A DNA stretch of 64,000 bases. It comes from Shewanella sp. UCD-KL21 (GTDB lineage Bacteria > Pseudomonadota > Gammaproteobacteria > Enterobacterales > Shewanellaceae). The position numbers and the translations under genes were made by a program. Of the stretch, positions 27,848 to 36,727 are shown one piece after another (the first letter of the stretch is position 1; the number at the start of each line of letters is the position of its first letter). The notes beneath the pieces are model-generated. The model ran no database searches, was not told the origin of the DNA, and saw nothing but the letters and a program-made list of their open reading frames with translations. The stretch is taken from positions 270,645 to 334,644 of the forward strand of contig NZ_MPHK01000001.1 in the NCBI RefSeq assembly GCF_001957135.1. The letters are read 5' to 3'.

Positions 27848-28957
27848 TTGAAGTCATCATCAGGTAAGTATTTCTTAGGGCTTGACCATATAAGGGCTGT
27901 CGCTGCATTCTTAGTATTCACATGGCATTTTATCCATGTCAATAATGGTCATGAAGCCGCACCGCCGATATTTCCTTTGTCTATATTAACAGAAGGTCAT
28001 ACTGGAGTTGCTCTGTTTATGGCGCTAAGTGGTTATCTGTTTGCAAAGTTACTTGACGGTAAAAATATAATTTATACCTCATTTATATGGAATCGCTTTT
28101 TACGTTTAGCCCCGTAATTGTTCGTTGTCATTATCATTGCCGGTGTTAAGCGCTACTTTGCCGGTGAGGATTTATTTTATTACCTCAATAAAATTGTTTC
28201 CGGTATTATCAAACCATCATTACCCAATGGGGGCTGGTCGATAACGGCAGAGTTTCATTTTTATCTTATTCTTCCTGCTTTATTGTTTTTTTCAAGTAAG
28301 TGGCAATACTCGCTAATATTTGTGCTGTTGGCCGCAGTTGTCATACGTGTACTGCTTCATCAAGATATAGGTGAAATCCAAACTTTGTCCTATTGGACGA
28401 TTATAGGTCGTATCGATCAGTTCTTATTGGGGATCCTTGTATATCAATTTAGACATAAGATTGCAGGTAAGCATTTATTAATCTTTAGCTGTTTGGGGTT
28501 ATTTCTGGTTTTTTATCACTATTTTGACTCATTGGGTGGATTTTATATGTACCCATCATATCCATCACCCAGTTTATTGTGGGCATACCTGCCAGCCATT
28601 GAAGGCTTAGCCTATGCAATGCTTATTGCCTGGTATGATAATTCGTTTAAGCATTCGACAGGAAAAGTCTCACTGTTTGTTGCCAAAATTGGCACTTACT
28701 CCTATTCAATATATTTATTGCACTTTTTTGTGGTTTTTAGCATGGCAAATGTCATTAGTCTTAATATTATTGATTTATCGAATATCTACTACGCCTTACT
28801 GTTTTCGGCTTTATGCTTTTTGATGATGGTACCAGCTGGTTATATGAGTTACAGATTTATAGAAAAACCTTTCTTGCGGTTTCGTACTAGTTATATCGTT
28901 AAAGATGAACACACCTTACCCATAGCAGAAGGTCTAGAAAGTAAAAGCATTCAATAA
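27848..28957 (+). pseudogene. Acyltransferase family 3 (OafA/YrhL-like) membrane protein, interrupted by one stop codon
   Basis: A TTG start at 27848 with GAGGGGG upstream begins an acyltransferase-3 protein: FLGLDHIRAVAAFLVFTWH, GVALFMALSGYLFAK and FIWNRFLRLAP. A TAA at 28115-28117 interrupts it, and the same frame then continues without loss (LFVVIIIAG, the GWSITAEFHFYL motif, about nine further helices) to 28957. Together this is about 369 residues, normal for the family, which O-acylates surface polysaccharides or lipids. The stop may be a real nonsense mutation, probably of a Tyr or Leu codon, or a sequence error. Confidence 0.85.
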
Positions 28958-29027
28958 CTAATGACCAGGTATCCTTATAGGATATTAGGAATTGATCCTC
29001 AAATTGATATCGCAACTTGAACCAATA

Positions 29028-29067
29028 AAAAATCAGCACCCATATTGCATCAGGTGCTGATTTTTTT
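29028..29067 (+). terminator. Bidirectional terminator between the acyltransferase pseudogene and BCCT-2
   Basis: AAAAATCAGCACC / GGTGCTGATTTTTTT with a 12-nt loop lies between convergent genes. Confidence 0.88.
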
Positions 29068-29114
29068 GTGACATTAATTGACGATAAAACAAGCCATTAT
29101 GGTTTAATGAGTCG

Positions 29115-30710
29115 CTACTTAGCGTAATCCGCCGCCTTGAATTTTAATTCGGATTTTAAGCCCATAATTAAGCTTATACACATGGTTAATAATATCACTG
29201 TGAAGGGTAAACCTGTTGAAATCGCCCCTGCTTGAAGCGCTTCAATTGCCTCTGTGCCACCGACCCATAATAATACTGCAGCAATAGCACCTTCAGTTGT
29301 TGCCCAAAAGATACGCTGTGGCACTGGCGCGTCAATTTTGCCGCCAGAAGTAATACTATCTATCACCAATGAAGCAGAATCAGAAGAGGTGATAAAGAAA
29401 ACCATAATCAATAAAATTGACAGGACTGAAAGAATTGAACTTAATGGCAACACATCATAGGCTTGAAATAGCGCCAAGCTTATATCTGTAAGCCCATTTG
29501 CTCCTAATTGGCCTACTTTATTCGCGATTTGCTCAATTGCATTGCCGCCAAATGTTGCCATCCAAAAAATAGTAATAATAGTCGGGATCAGCAACACCCC
29601 AAGCAAAAACTCTTTAACTGTTCTGCCGCGGGAAATACGAGCGATAAACATACCTACACATGGTGACCAAGAGATCCACCAAGCCCAATAAAATACCGTC
29701 CAACCGTGCATCCAAGCTTCATCTTCACGACCATGTGGGTTACTTAATGGAATGATATTTTCTATATAGCCCATGATAGTAATAGGTAAATATGTCAGAG
29801 TAATAGAAAATGTGACTAGGATGAGAAACAGCAACAAAATAAACGCTGCTAATAGGTTGATATTACTGAGTACTTTAACACCACCATGCATACCACGAAT
29901 AACAGAAATAATAGCAAGTGATGTCACAAATGCGACAATGAATAGCTGGGTAGAGAGCCCATTTTCAATACCAAATACATGGCTGATCCCACTTGCTGCC
30001 TGTTGTGCTCCTAAGCCCAGTGAGGTCGCTAAACCAAACAAAGTGGCAAGCACGGCGAGTATATCGATAACATGTCCAAACCAGCCCCATGTTCTGTCAC
30101 CTAAAATGGGGTAAAAGGCTGAACGCATAGATAGCGGAAGCCCTTTATTAAAGGTAAAAAACGCCATAGAAAGTGCAACGACAGCATAGATGGCCCAAGG
30201 ATGTAGGCCCCAATGAAACATGGTAGCGCCCAATGAAGCTTTAATGGCTGCATCAGTGTATGGCTCAACGCCGCCAGGTGTTTCAAACCAACCTGTATAA
30301 TGAGCTGCAGGTTCAGCTAAACCCCAAAACATCAAGCCAATGCCCATACCCGCAGCAAATAACATCGACATCCAAGAAACTAAGGAGTATTCAGGTACGG
30401 CATCATGACCGCCAAGGCGAATTTTTCTAAAGGGGGAAATAATTAAGACAACACAGAATATTAAGAAAAAATTTGCTGACCACATAAAAATCACATCGAA
30501 GTGATTAATGATCTTCCATTTGATTCCATCGAGAGCGGTTTTGGCAGTACTGGGTTCTACGGATAGCAAAGCGATTAAAAAAAGCCCAATTAAACCTGCA
30601 CTGATACCAAAAACTGGATTGTGGACATCAAAGCCCCACTTTTGAATATTATCTTGTCCAACTTCGTAGTCAGTATTATTAATGCTGTATTTGTCTTTCG
30701 ATTGACTCAT
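29115..30710 (-). CDS. BCCT-family betaine/choline/carnitine transporter (copy 2)
   Basis: This 531-residue, 12-helix carrier is homologous end to end to the first BCCT protein (shared DKYSI-NTDY start, GQDNIQKWGFDVHNPVFGIS, MLFAAGMGIGLMFWG, WWISWSP, ARISRGRT). Differences cluster in helix 2-3 loops and the C-terminus (ELKFKAADYAK here). GAGGGAAA precedes the ATG. It probably imports a quaternary ammonium solute. It is divergent from the AbgT-family gene across 383 bp. Confidence 0.9.
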   Translation of the reverse strand: MSQSKDKYSINNTDYEVGQDNIQKWGFDVHNPVFGISAGLIGLFLIALLSVEPSTAKTALDGIKWKIINHFDVIFMWSANFFLIFCVVLIISPFRKIRLGGHDAVPEYSLVSWMSMLFAAGMGIGLMFWGLAEPAAHYTGWFETPGGVEPYTDAAIKASLGATMFHWGLHPWAIYAVVALSMAFFTFNKGLPLSMRSAFYPILGDRTWGWFGHVIDILAVLATLFGLATSLGLGAQQAASGISHVFGIENGLSTQLFIVAFVTSLAIISVIRGMHGGVKVLSNINLLAAFILLLFLILVTFSITLTYLPITIMGYIENIIPLSNPHGREDEAWMHGWTVFYWAWWISWSPCVGMFIARISRGRTVKEFLLGVLLIPTIITIFWMATFGGNAIEQIANKVGQLGANGLTDISLALFQAYDVLPLSSILSVLSILLIMVFFITSSDSASLVIDSITSGGKIDAPVPQRIFWATTEGAIAAVLLWVGGTEAIEALQAGAISTGLPFTVILLTMCISLIMGLKSELKFKAADYAK

Positions 30711-31093
30711 TTTCCCTCAATTATTTATTTTATTAAATTATTTACCTCAGAGGTTAGCAGAATTTCATGATAATGAATGCAATATTCGTTGTTTTTATTG
30801 TTGTAAGTTACTGATGTTAATATATTGTTTTTGACTGTTTCTTAAGCCATTCAGTTTGAACTCGTACATTGAAATTTAAGATTAAGGTTAATCTAGGGTA
30901 TTGATTATTAGTTGGATAAATTTCGGGCTGAATTACAGCTAGTTTTTCATTATTTTAAGTTTGCTTAAAGGTTCGTTTAATAAACTAAAAATAGAAAAAA
31001 TTAAAATACAGATGTTTTATATCCACTAGCCATAAATGTAGATGGCATTTATGCTGTGAAAGTGGATATGGACTCAATGAAGGTAGGGATAGA
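30711..31093. other. Divergent promoter region between BCCT-2 and AbgT-like genes
   Basis: About 383 bp, strongly AT-rich, with no ORF of note. It must contain both promoters, but I see no regulator site I can name. Confidence 0.5.
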
Positions 31094-32647
31094 ATGACAA
31101 TGACAAGTGAATCTACAGAAAAAGCACCTGGCTTTTTAAGTAGAGCTTTAGATGGTATTGAGAGAGTAGGTAATAAGTTACCTGATCCTGCGATGCTGTT
31201 CTTAATTTTAATGTTCGCAGTATGGGCTATCTCAGCTTTATTGTCGGGTGTGAATTTTGAAGCAATTGATCCTAGAACAGATAGTCCAATTGTGGTGAAT
31301 AATTTATTGAGTGCAGAAGCGTTAACTCACTTTCTCACCTCAATGGTGACCACCTTTACAGCATTTGCACCATTAGGTGTGGTACTTGTGGCCATGTTAG
31401 GTGTGGGTGTTGCTGAGCAATCAGGCTTTATTAATACAGCACTTAAACAAATGCTTAAAATAACCCCCGCGAAGTTTTTGACACCAGCGGTTGTGCTAGT
31501 GGGGATTATTTCTCATACCGCAACTGATGCGGGCTATGTGGTGGTTATCCCACTTGCTGGGGTGATATTTTTTACTGTGGGACGTCATCCCTTAGCTGGT
31601 ATTGCCGCTGCGTTTGCAGGGGTATCAGGTGGTTTTTGTGCCAACTTTATTCCTTCAGGAATTGACCCTCTATTACAAAGCTTTACTCAGTCGGCGGCGC
31701 AAATTGTCGATCCTGATATTCAAGTCAACCCACTGAATAATTGGTTCTTTGCGGCTTCATCATGTATCCCAATTACCTTAACAATTTGGTATTTAACCGA
31801 TAAAATTCTTGAGCCAAGACTTAATCGTAGCCATAAAGTAAAGCGTGAAGAAGTTGATTTACCAGCAATGGAAGAGGTTACTTCTAAAGAAATAAATGCA
31901 TTTAGAGTGGCATCGGCGGTTATGTTGGCTGCAATAGTGGGCTTTTTCTCATTAACGATCCCTGAAACATCAACCTTGCGCGATGCCAGTGGTTCGTTAA
32001 CCAGCTTTAGTGCGCCATTAATGCAATCAATTGTGCCGTTAATCTTTATCTTTTTTGTATTGCCTGGTTTGGTTTATGGCTTTATGACTGGCACCTTTAA
32101 AAGTTCAGCCGATGTGGTGCAGGCGATGTCTAAATCCATGAGCGGCATGGCACACTATATTGTAATGGCGTTTTTCTGTGCCCAGTTTGTCGCTGCATTT
32201 TCAGCGTCAAACCTTGGTGCTTTAATTGCGGTAGAAGGCGCTGGTGGCTTAAAAGCCATGAACTTGCCTGCGGAAGTTACCGTAATTGGCATGGTAATTT
32301 TAGTGGGTTTTGTTAACCTATTTGTGGGTTCATCATCAGCTAAATGGGCGCTGATTGGACCGGTACTGGTGCCTATGTTGATGCAACTCAATATTAGCCC
32401 AGACTTATCCCAAGCCGCTTACCGAGTGGGCGATTCAAGTTCTAATATCATTACCCCATTGATGCCATACTTCCCGTTGGTGGTAGTTTACTGTCAACGC
32501 TATGTGAAAGGCATAGGCATTGGGACGTTAATTTCAATGATGCTGCCATTTAGCTTGGCATTGTTGTCTATTTGGAGCGCTTGGTTATTGATCTATTGGT
32601 CAATTGGATTGCCATTAGGCCTTGGTGCAAGTTACACCTACGGGTAA
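31094..32647 (+). CDS. AbgT-family transporter
   Basis: The product has 517 residues and about 10-12 helices. It shows family features: NKLPDPAMLFLILM near residue 27, FAPLGVVLVAMLGVGVAEQSG, SHTATDAGYVVVIPL, a GVSGGFCANF hairpin motif and the C-terminal GDSSSNIITPLMPYFPL. E. coli AbgT imports p-aminobenzoyl-glutamate; some relatives export sulfonamides. Substrate and direction cannot be set from sequence. A second in-frame ATG (31100) is two codons downstream. It ends at a terminator. Confidence 0.92.
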   Translation: MTMTSESTEKAPGFLSRALDGIERVGNKLPDPAMLFLILMFAVWAISALLSGVNFEAIDPRTDSPIVVNNLLSAEALTHFLTSMVTTFTAFAPLGVVLVAMLGVGVAEQSGFINTALKQMLKITPAKFLTPAVVLVGIISHTATDAGYVVVIPLAGVIFFTVGRHPLAGIAAAFAGVSGGFCANFIPSGIDPLLQSFTQSAAQIVDPDIQVNPLNNWFFAASSCIPITLTIWYLTDKILEPRLNRSHKVKREEVDLPAMEEVTSKEINAFRVASAVMLAAIVGFFSLTIPETSTLRDASGSLTSFSAPLMQSIVPLIFIFFVLPGLVYGFMTGTFKSSADVVQAMSKSMSGMAHYIVMAFFCAQFVAAFSASNLGALIAVEGAGGLKAMNLPAEVTVIGMVILVGFVNLFVGSSSAKWALIGPVLVPMLMQLNISPDLSQAAYRVGDSSSNIITPLMPYFPLVVVYCQRYVKGIGIGTLISMMLPFSLALLSIWSAWLLIYWSIGLPLGLGASYTYG

Positions 32648-32690
32648 CAGCTTAATGATTTAGGTCATCAACCTACAATCGAATAAACTA

Positions 32691-32716
32691 AAAAGGACTG
32701 CATATGCAGTCCTTTT
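32691..32716 (+). terminator. Bidirectional terminator between the AbgT-like and MATE genes
   Basis: AAAAGGACTGCA / TGCAGTCCTTTT is a symmetric hairpin between convergent genes. Confidence 0.85.
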
Positions 32717-32733
32717 GTATATCTGTATAGCGC

Positions 32734-34140
32734 TTACCCGTGCACACTTGTTGTAAGGGGACTTGGCTGTATTACCGCGACAGGCTGGTGTTCTTCGTCG
32801 ATATTTTTAATGCGTTTTAGTTCATTAAATACCATAGGCATCAGTAAAAGACATAAGCTTATATTGGACAGTGGCACAGCCAGCCAAATACCATTGACCC
32901 CAAGTATTAACGGCAATAGCAGCAAAAATGGCAGTTGGATCAGCATATTACTTATGGAAATAGTTAAGGATTTACGGCCTTGATTGACAGCCATAAAATA
33001 TACTGTGGCCACAAAGATAATGCCGTCCAAGACTAAAGCAAACAGATGTAATCGAATTCCGATTAAGGCTTCAGCCATTAAAGCGCCATCGCCATGACTG
33101 AACAGCTGCAGTACATTGCTAGGAAACAGGTTTAATACGACAACCAATAACAGCGCGAAAATACAAACAACTTTTGTCGCCAAAATCACAGTTGTTTTAA
33201 TATTGGCTATCTGTTTTTTGCCGTAATAATAACTTACCGGTGGCTGCATCCCGCCAGCGATCCCTTCTGCTATGAGATAAAACATTGTGGCGATATAGCC
33301 GATAATTGCGAAGGCAGCGACATGCACAGCCGAGCCGTAAACCATAAATGAGTAGTTATGTAAGGCAATAATAAAACTAAAATACATGAACATAAATAAA
33401 CTGGATAAGCCCAATGCCATTATGGAACCCATGGTATTAAGGTTAATGACATCCAAAGAAAATTGTAATTTAGTATTTGATTTTCTCGACATAAAATAAC
33501 AGCCGCCCAATATCAGGACTAAGGCTTGAGAAATCATGGTGGCCATCGCTGCACCATGCAAGCCCATTGGGTAAAGGACTATCAGCAGGTAATCCAATAT
33601 GATATTTACACAGGCACCCAGCACCATAAGTAGTGTCGCGATAGCCGGGTTTTCATCATTACGAATTAACAATGGTATTGCAGTCGCCGCGGTTGTAAAA
33701 AATGCGCCATAAACAAAAACGTCTATATAGGCCATTGCCATAGATAAGTTCTCACCTTCAGCTTTTTGCAGTAACAATAAGTCTTTAGCAAAAAATTGAA
33801 TGAACAGCGCAGCCATTATGCTAAACCCAATGAGCAGGGCGATGGCATTATTTAAAATGCGTTTTGATTTTATAGGGTCATTCTCGCCACGGCTGATCGA
33901 CAATAAGCTGCCTGCACCCATGCCTATCATCATGCCAACACCAATAATACCGCTAATAATTGGCCAGGCGAGGTTGATCCCAGCAAGCCCCTCGAAACCA
34001 ATGTAATGGCCAACAAAGATACCGTCGATGATTTGATATAAGCCACTGACTAGCATTGCGCTAATCGATGGAATGGCATATTTCCAATAATGTTGTTTCA
34101 CATTATTAGGGTTAACTTTTTGAGATACGATTAACGACAT
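32734..34140 (-). CDS. MATE-family multidrug efflux protein
   Basis: This 468-residue inner-membrane antiporter has 12 predicted helices in two repeats. The N-terminus SGLYQIIDGIFVGHYIG matches the MATE motif, with AWPIISGIIGVGMMIGMG following and a GGMQPPVSYYYG element in the second half. It is likely to export cationic compounds by Na+ or H+ antiport. No strong Shine-Dalgarno is visible before the ATG at 34140. It is divergent from a LysR regulator, its most likely controller. Confidence 0.9.
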   Translation of the reverse strand: MSLIVSQKVNPNNVKQHYWKYAIPSISAMLVSGLYQIIDGIFVGHYIGFEGLAGINLAWPIISGIIGVGMMIGMGAGSLLSISRGENDPIKSKRILNNAIALLIGFSIMAALFIQFFAKDLLLLQKAEGENLSMAMAYIDVFVYGAFFTTAATAIPLLIRNDENPAIATLLMVLGACVNIILDYLLIVLYPMGLHGAAMATMISQALVLILGGCYFMSRKSNTKLQFSLDVINLNTMGSIMALGLSSLFMFMYFSFIIALHNYSFMVYGSAVHVAAFAIIGYIATMFYLIAEGIAGGMQPPVSYYYGKKQIANIKTTVILATKVVCIFALLLVVVLNLFPSNVLQLFSHGDGALMAEALIGIRLHLFALVLDGIIFVATVYFMAVNQGRKSLTISISNMLIQLPFLLLLPLILGVNGIWLAVPLSNISLCLLLMPMVFNELKRIKNIDEEHQPVAVIQPSPLTTSVHG

Positions 34141-34208
34141 TTTTTTAAGGCTCGTTGAGAATGAAGCATCATTATCGCACCATATAAGATAGACTAAAGT
34201 TAGTTACC

Positions 34209-34223
34209 ATCCGAAAATCGGAT
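34209..34223. promoter_or_regulatory. Perfect palindrome in the MATE/LysR intergenic region, candidate operator
   Basis: ATCCGA-AAA-TCGGAT lies between the divergent starts, about 70 bp from the MATE ATG and 33 bp from the LysR start. LysR regulators typically bind such dyads near their own gene, so it is a candidate autoregulatory site. Binding is inferred only. Confidence 0.5.
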
Positions 34224-34255
34224 AGGTTGTTAATGATTCAATTAAGAGAATGGAT

Positions 34256-35146
34256 ATGAATTGGTCGATAGAACAATTACAAGCGTTTGTTACAGCGGTG
34301 AATTTAGGATCATTTTCGGCTGCAGCGCGTTGTTTAGGCAAAGCCCAGTCAAGGATAAGCAGTGCTATAGCTAACTTAGAAATTGATTTAGGTTTTAAAT
34401 TATTTGATAGATCTGGGCGTTTACCTGTGCTGACAGAGCAGGGCGAACAAATGTATATTGAAGCCAATGCCGTTATCGCACAATGTGAACGTTTAAACGC
34501 GAGAGCAATGTCGGTAATGACTGATGATGAATTGTCGCTAACAATCGCCATTGACGAAGCTGTACCTATTTCTACTTTCGAAGATTTCTTTGATAAAACC
34601 GCTCACCAATTTCCATTATTAAAACTGACTATCTTAAATGGAACCCGAGACGATATTGCCCAGTGGGTAGAGATGGGAAAGGCTGATTTAGGTATTTTGT
34701 TCTTGGGTGAACAACTTAGCGACAGTTTAGAGTTCTTTACCATTGATAGTTTTCATCAATCTCTAATCGTTGCACCGCATCATCCGTTAGCGTCAATACC
34801 AGTGCCAAATATTTCACAATTAAACATGTATAAACAATTTGTTATTTGTGATTTAGAAACCACAGGTAAACCTATATCAGCTAATTGTTGGCACGTGGAC
34901 AGTTATTATTATATTACTTCTCTCGTTGCCCGTGGTTTAGGTTGGGCCTTAGTACCAGAGCATATTGCCCATTCAGATTGGTATACGGGTGAGATCATTG
35001 AGTTAAGCTGTTATCACATATCGGATTCACTCACCATTGAGATGGGATTAGTGAAACGACGGGATAAAGGTGCAGGACACATAATGAACTGGATGTTTGG
35101 AGAGGTGGAAAAAATGTTTATCGAAGCTAAAAAAGAGACAATATAA
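34256..35146 (+). CDS. LysR-family transcriptional regulator
   Basis: The product has about 296 residues. The N-terminal winged helix has the LysR signature (QLQAFVTAVNLGSFSAAAR, then ISSAIANLEIDLGFKLFDR) and the C-terminal part is a periplasmic-binding-like effector domain. The ATG at 34256 (MNWSIEQL, AAGAGA at good spacing) is preferred over the ATG at 34250. It is divergent from the MATE exporter, with the palindrome at 34209-34223 between. The effector is unknown. Confidence 0.9.
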   Translation: MNWSIEQLQAFVTAVNLGSFSAAARCLGKAQSRISSAIANLEIDLGFKLFDRSGRLPVLTEQGEQMYIEANAVIAQCERLNARAMSVMTDDELSLTIAIDEAVPISTFEDFFDKTAHQFPLLKLTILNGTRDDIAQWVEMGKADLGILFLGEQLSDSLEFFTIDSFHQSLIVAPHHPLASIPVPNISQLNMYKQFVICDLETTGKPISANCWHVDSYYYITSLVARGLGWALVPEHIAHSDWYTGEIIELSCYHISDSLTIEMGLVKRRDKGAGHIMNWMFGEVEKMFIEAKKETI

Positions 35147-35213
35147 TTCAATTATTATGATGGTAAAAGATGCTATTACTAATAAGGTCATGAGTTAGCG
35201 TTGATTAGCGATG

Positions 35214-35552
35214 TTACTCAGTCACTAATAGATGTCTACGCTGTTGAACGTAAATATTACTGGGTTCATCTGTAGTGAGATCTAAGTCGATATTGCTATC
35301 GGGTACGCAGCAACATGGCAGGCATTCATCAGCTTCTAACTCAACAAGTGGCTCAGTGATATAGCTCACCTTACCACTAATGATTTTGGTTTTACAGGCA
35401 CCACAAAAGCCACGTCGACATTCAGAGAAGACGTTGACTTTTTTTATTTCTAATACTTCTAAAAGCGTGTGTTGCTGCTGATTAAACAGCAACACCGGTT
35501 CCCCATTTAAGCTAACAATGGGGGCTTTTTTAAACTGTCTATTATAGGTCAA
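35214..35552 (-). CDS. yfaE: YfaE-type [2Fe-2S] ferredoxin for ribonucleotide reductase cofactor maintenance
   Basis: The product has 112 residues. Plant-type ferredoxin cysteines are C45, C50 and C53 ([10 protein letters not shown]) with a C-terminal CLPCCC. Alignment with E. coli YfaE is clear (YITEPL, LPCCC). YfaE supplies electrons to regenerate the diferric-tyrosyl cofactor of NrdB. The only plausible start is a TTG at 35552, which lies inside the end of nrdB (the ORFs overlap by 11 nt), so it is translationally coupled. It is last gene of the nrdA-nrdB-yfaE operon, and a C-terminal tail of about 15 residues exceeds E. coli YfaE. Confidence 0.88.
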   Translation of the reverse strand: MTYNRQFKKAPIVSLNGEPVLLFNQQQHTLLEVLEIKKVNVFSECRRGFCGACKTKIISGKVSYITEPLVELEADECLPCCCVPDSNIDLDLTTDEPSNIYVQQRRHLLVTE

Positions 35553-36672
35553 AATCTAAAAACTCATCGCTATCAACGGCTGAATCAATTTGTCCTACTA
35601 AGTAAGAAGAGACTTCTACTTCTTGTGGGGCAACTTGTACCGCATCACTTTCAAGCCAGTTTTTCATCCATGGCAGTGGATTAGTTTGCTCAGCATAAGG
35701 CTGTTTTAAATTTACAGCTTTCATGCGCTGATTAGTAATATATTCAACGTACTGACATAAAATCTGTTCATTTAAGCCAATCATTGAACCGTCTTTAAAT
35801 AAGTACTGTGCCCACTGCTTTTCTTGTTCTGCAGCTTTATAAAAGATGTCATAGGCTTCTTGCTCACATTCAGCCGCAATTTCACCCATTTCAGGATCGT
35901 CTTTCCCACCTTGCATAATATTTAAAATATGCTGAGTACTGTTGAGGTGTAATGCTTCATCACGGGCAATCAAACGAATAATTTTTGCATTACCTTCCAT
36001 CAAGTTACGTTCAGCAAAAGCAAATGAACATGCAAAGCTAACGTAAAAACGAATTGCTTCTAATGCGTTGACTGACATCATGCACAAATACAATGATTTT
36101 TTAAGAATACGGCTATTAACGGTTATTTCTTTACCGTTAATGAGGTGCGTGCCTTGACCGTGCAGGTTCATCACTTGGGTTAATTCAATCAAGTCATCAT
36201 AATATTGAGCGATATCACCGGCCCGTTTTAAGATTTCTTGGTTGACGACGATGTCATCAAAAACCACTGACGGATCATTAACAATATTACGAATAATATG
36301 GGTATATGAGCGCGAGTGAATAGTTTCAGAGAAAGACCAAGTTTCAATCCAAGTTTCAAGCTCAGGTAACGACACTAATGGCAATAACGCGACGTTAGGT
36401 GAACGGCCTTGAATTGAATCAAGCAAGGTTTGGTATTTCAGGTTTGAGATAAAAATATGTTTTTCATGCTCAGGTAAACTTTGATAATCGATTTTATCTT
36501 TACTTACATCTACTTCTTCTGGACGCCAGAAAAAGGATAATTGTTTTTCAATTAACTTTTCGAACACTTCATATTTTTGTTGATCGTAACGTGCAACGTT
36601 AACGGGTTGTCCCATGAACATAGGTTCATTCATTGGGTTGTTCGGAGTTTGACAGAAAGTAGAGTAAGCCAT
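35542..36672 (-). CDS. nrdB: Class Ia ribonucleotide reductase, beta subunit (NrdB)
   Basis: This 376-residue subunit holds the diiron site and stable tyrosyl radical that drives reduction of ribonucleoside diphosphates by NrdA. The signature ETIHSRSY holds the iron ligands Glu and His and the radical Tyr, and the later EALHL supplies further ligands. The C-terminus (SDEFLDFDL) resembles the tail that docks on NrdA. It follows nrdA by 55 bp, a gap containing a terminator-like hairpin, and overlaps yfaE. Confidence 0.96.
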   Translation of the reverse strand: MAYSTFCQTPNNPMNEPMFMGQPVNVARYDQQKYEVFEKLIEKQLSFFWRPEEVDVSKDKIDYQSLPEHEKHIFISNLKYQTLLDSIQGRSPNVALLPLVSLPELETWIETWSFSETIHSRSYTHIIRNIVNDPSVVFDDIVVNQEILKRAGDIAQYYDDLIELTQVMNLHGQGTHLINGKEITVNSRILKKSLYLCMMSVNALEAIRFYVSFACSFAFAERNLMEGNAKIIRLIARDEALHLNSTQHILNIMQGGKDDPEMGEIAAECEQEAYDIFYKAAEQEKQWAQYLFKDGSMIGLNEQILCQYVEYITNQRMKAVNLKQPYAEQTNPLPWMKNWLESDAVQVAPQEVEVSSYLVGQIDSAVDSDEFLDFDL

Positions 36673-36683
36673 TTTTATATCCC

Positions 36684-36707
36684 AAAAAAGCGGGGAATAC
36701 TCCCCGC
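36684..36707 (-). terminator. Terminator-like hairpin between nrdA and nrdB (attenuator candidate)
   Basis: In the direction of the nrd operon, GCGGGGA / TCCCCGC (36690-36696 with 36701-36707) around a 4-nt loop is followed by TTTTTT. nrdB begins only 12 nt further on. This is the sequence of an intrinsic terminator placed inside the operon, which would lower nrdB/yfaE transcription relative to nrdA unless antiterminated. Confidence 0.75.
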
Positions 36708-36727
36708 GTTGATATGCTAATTAGTGA

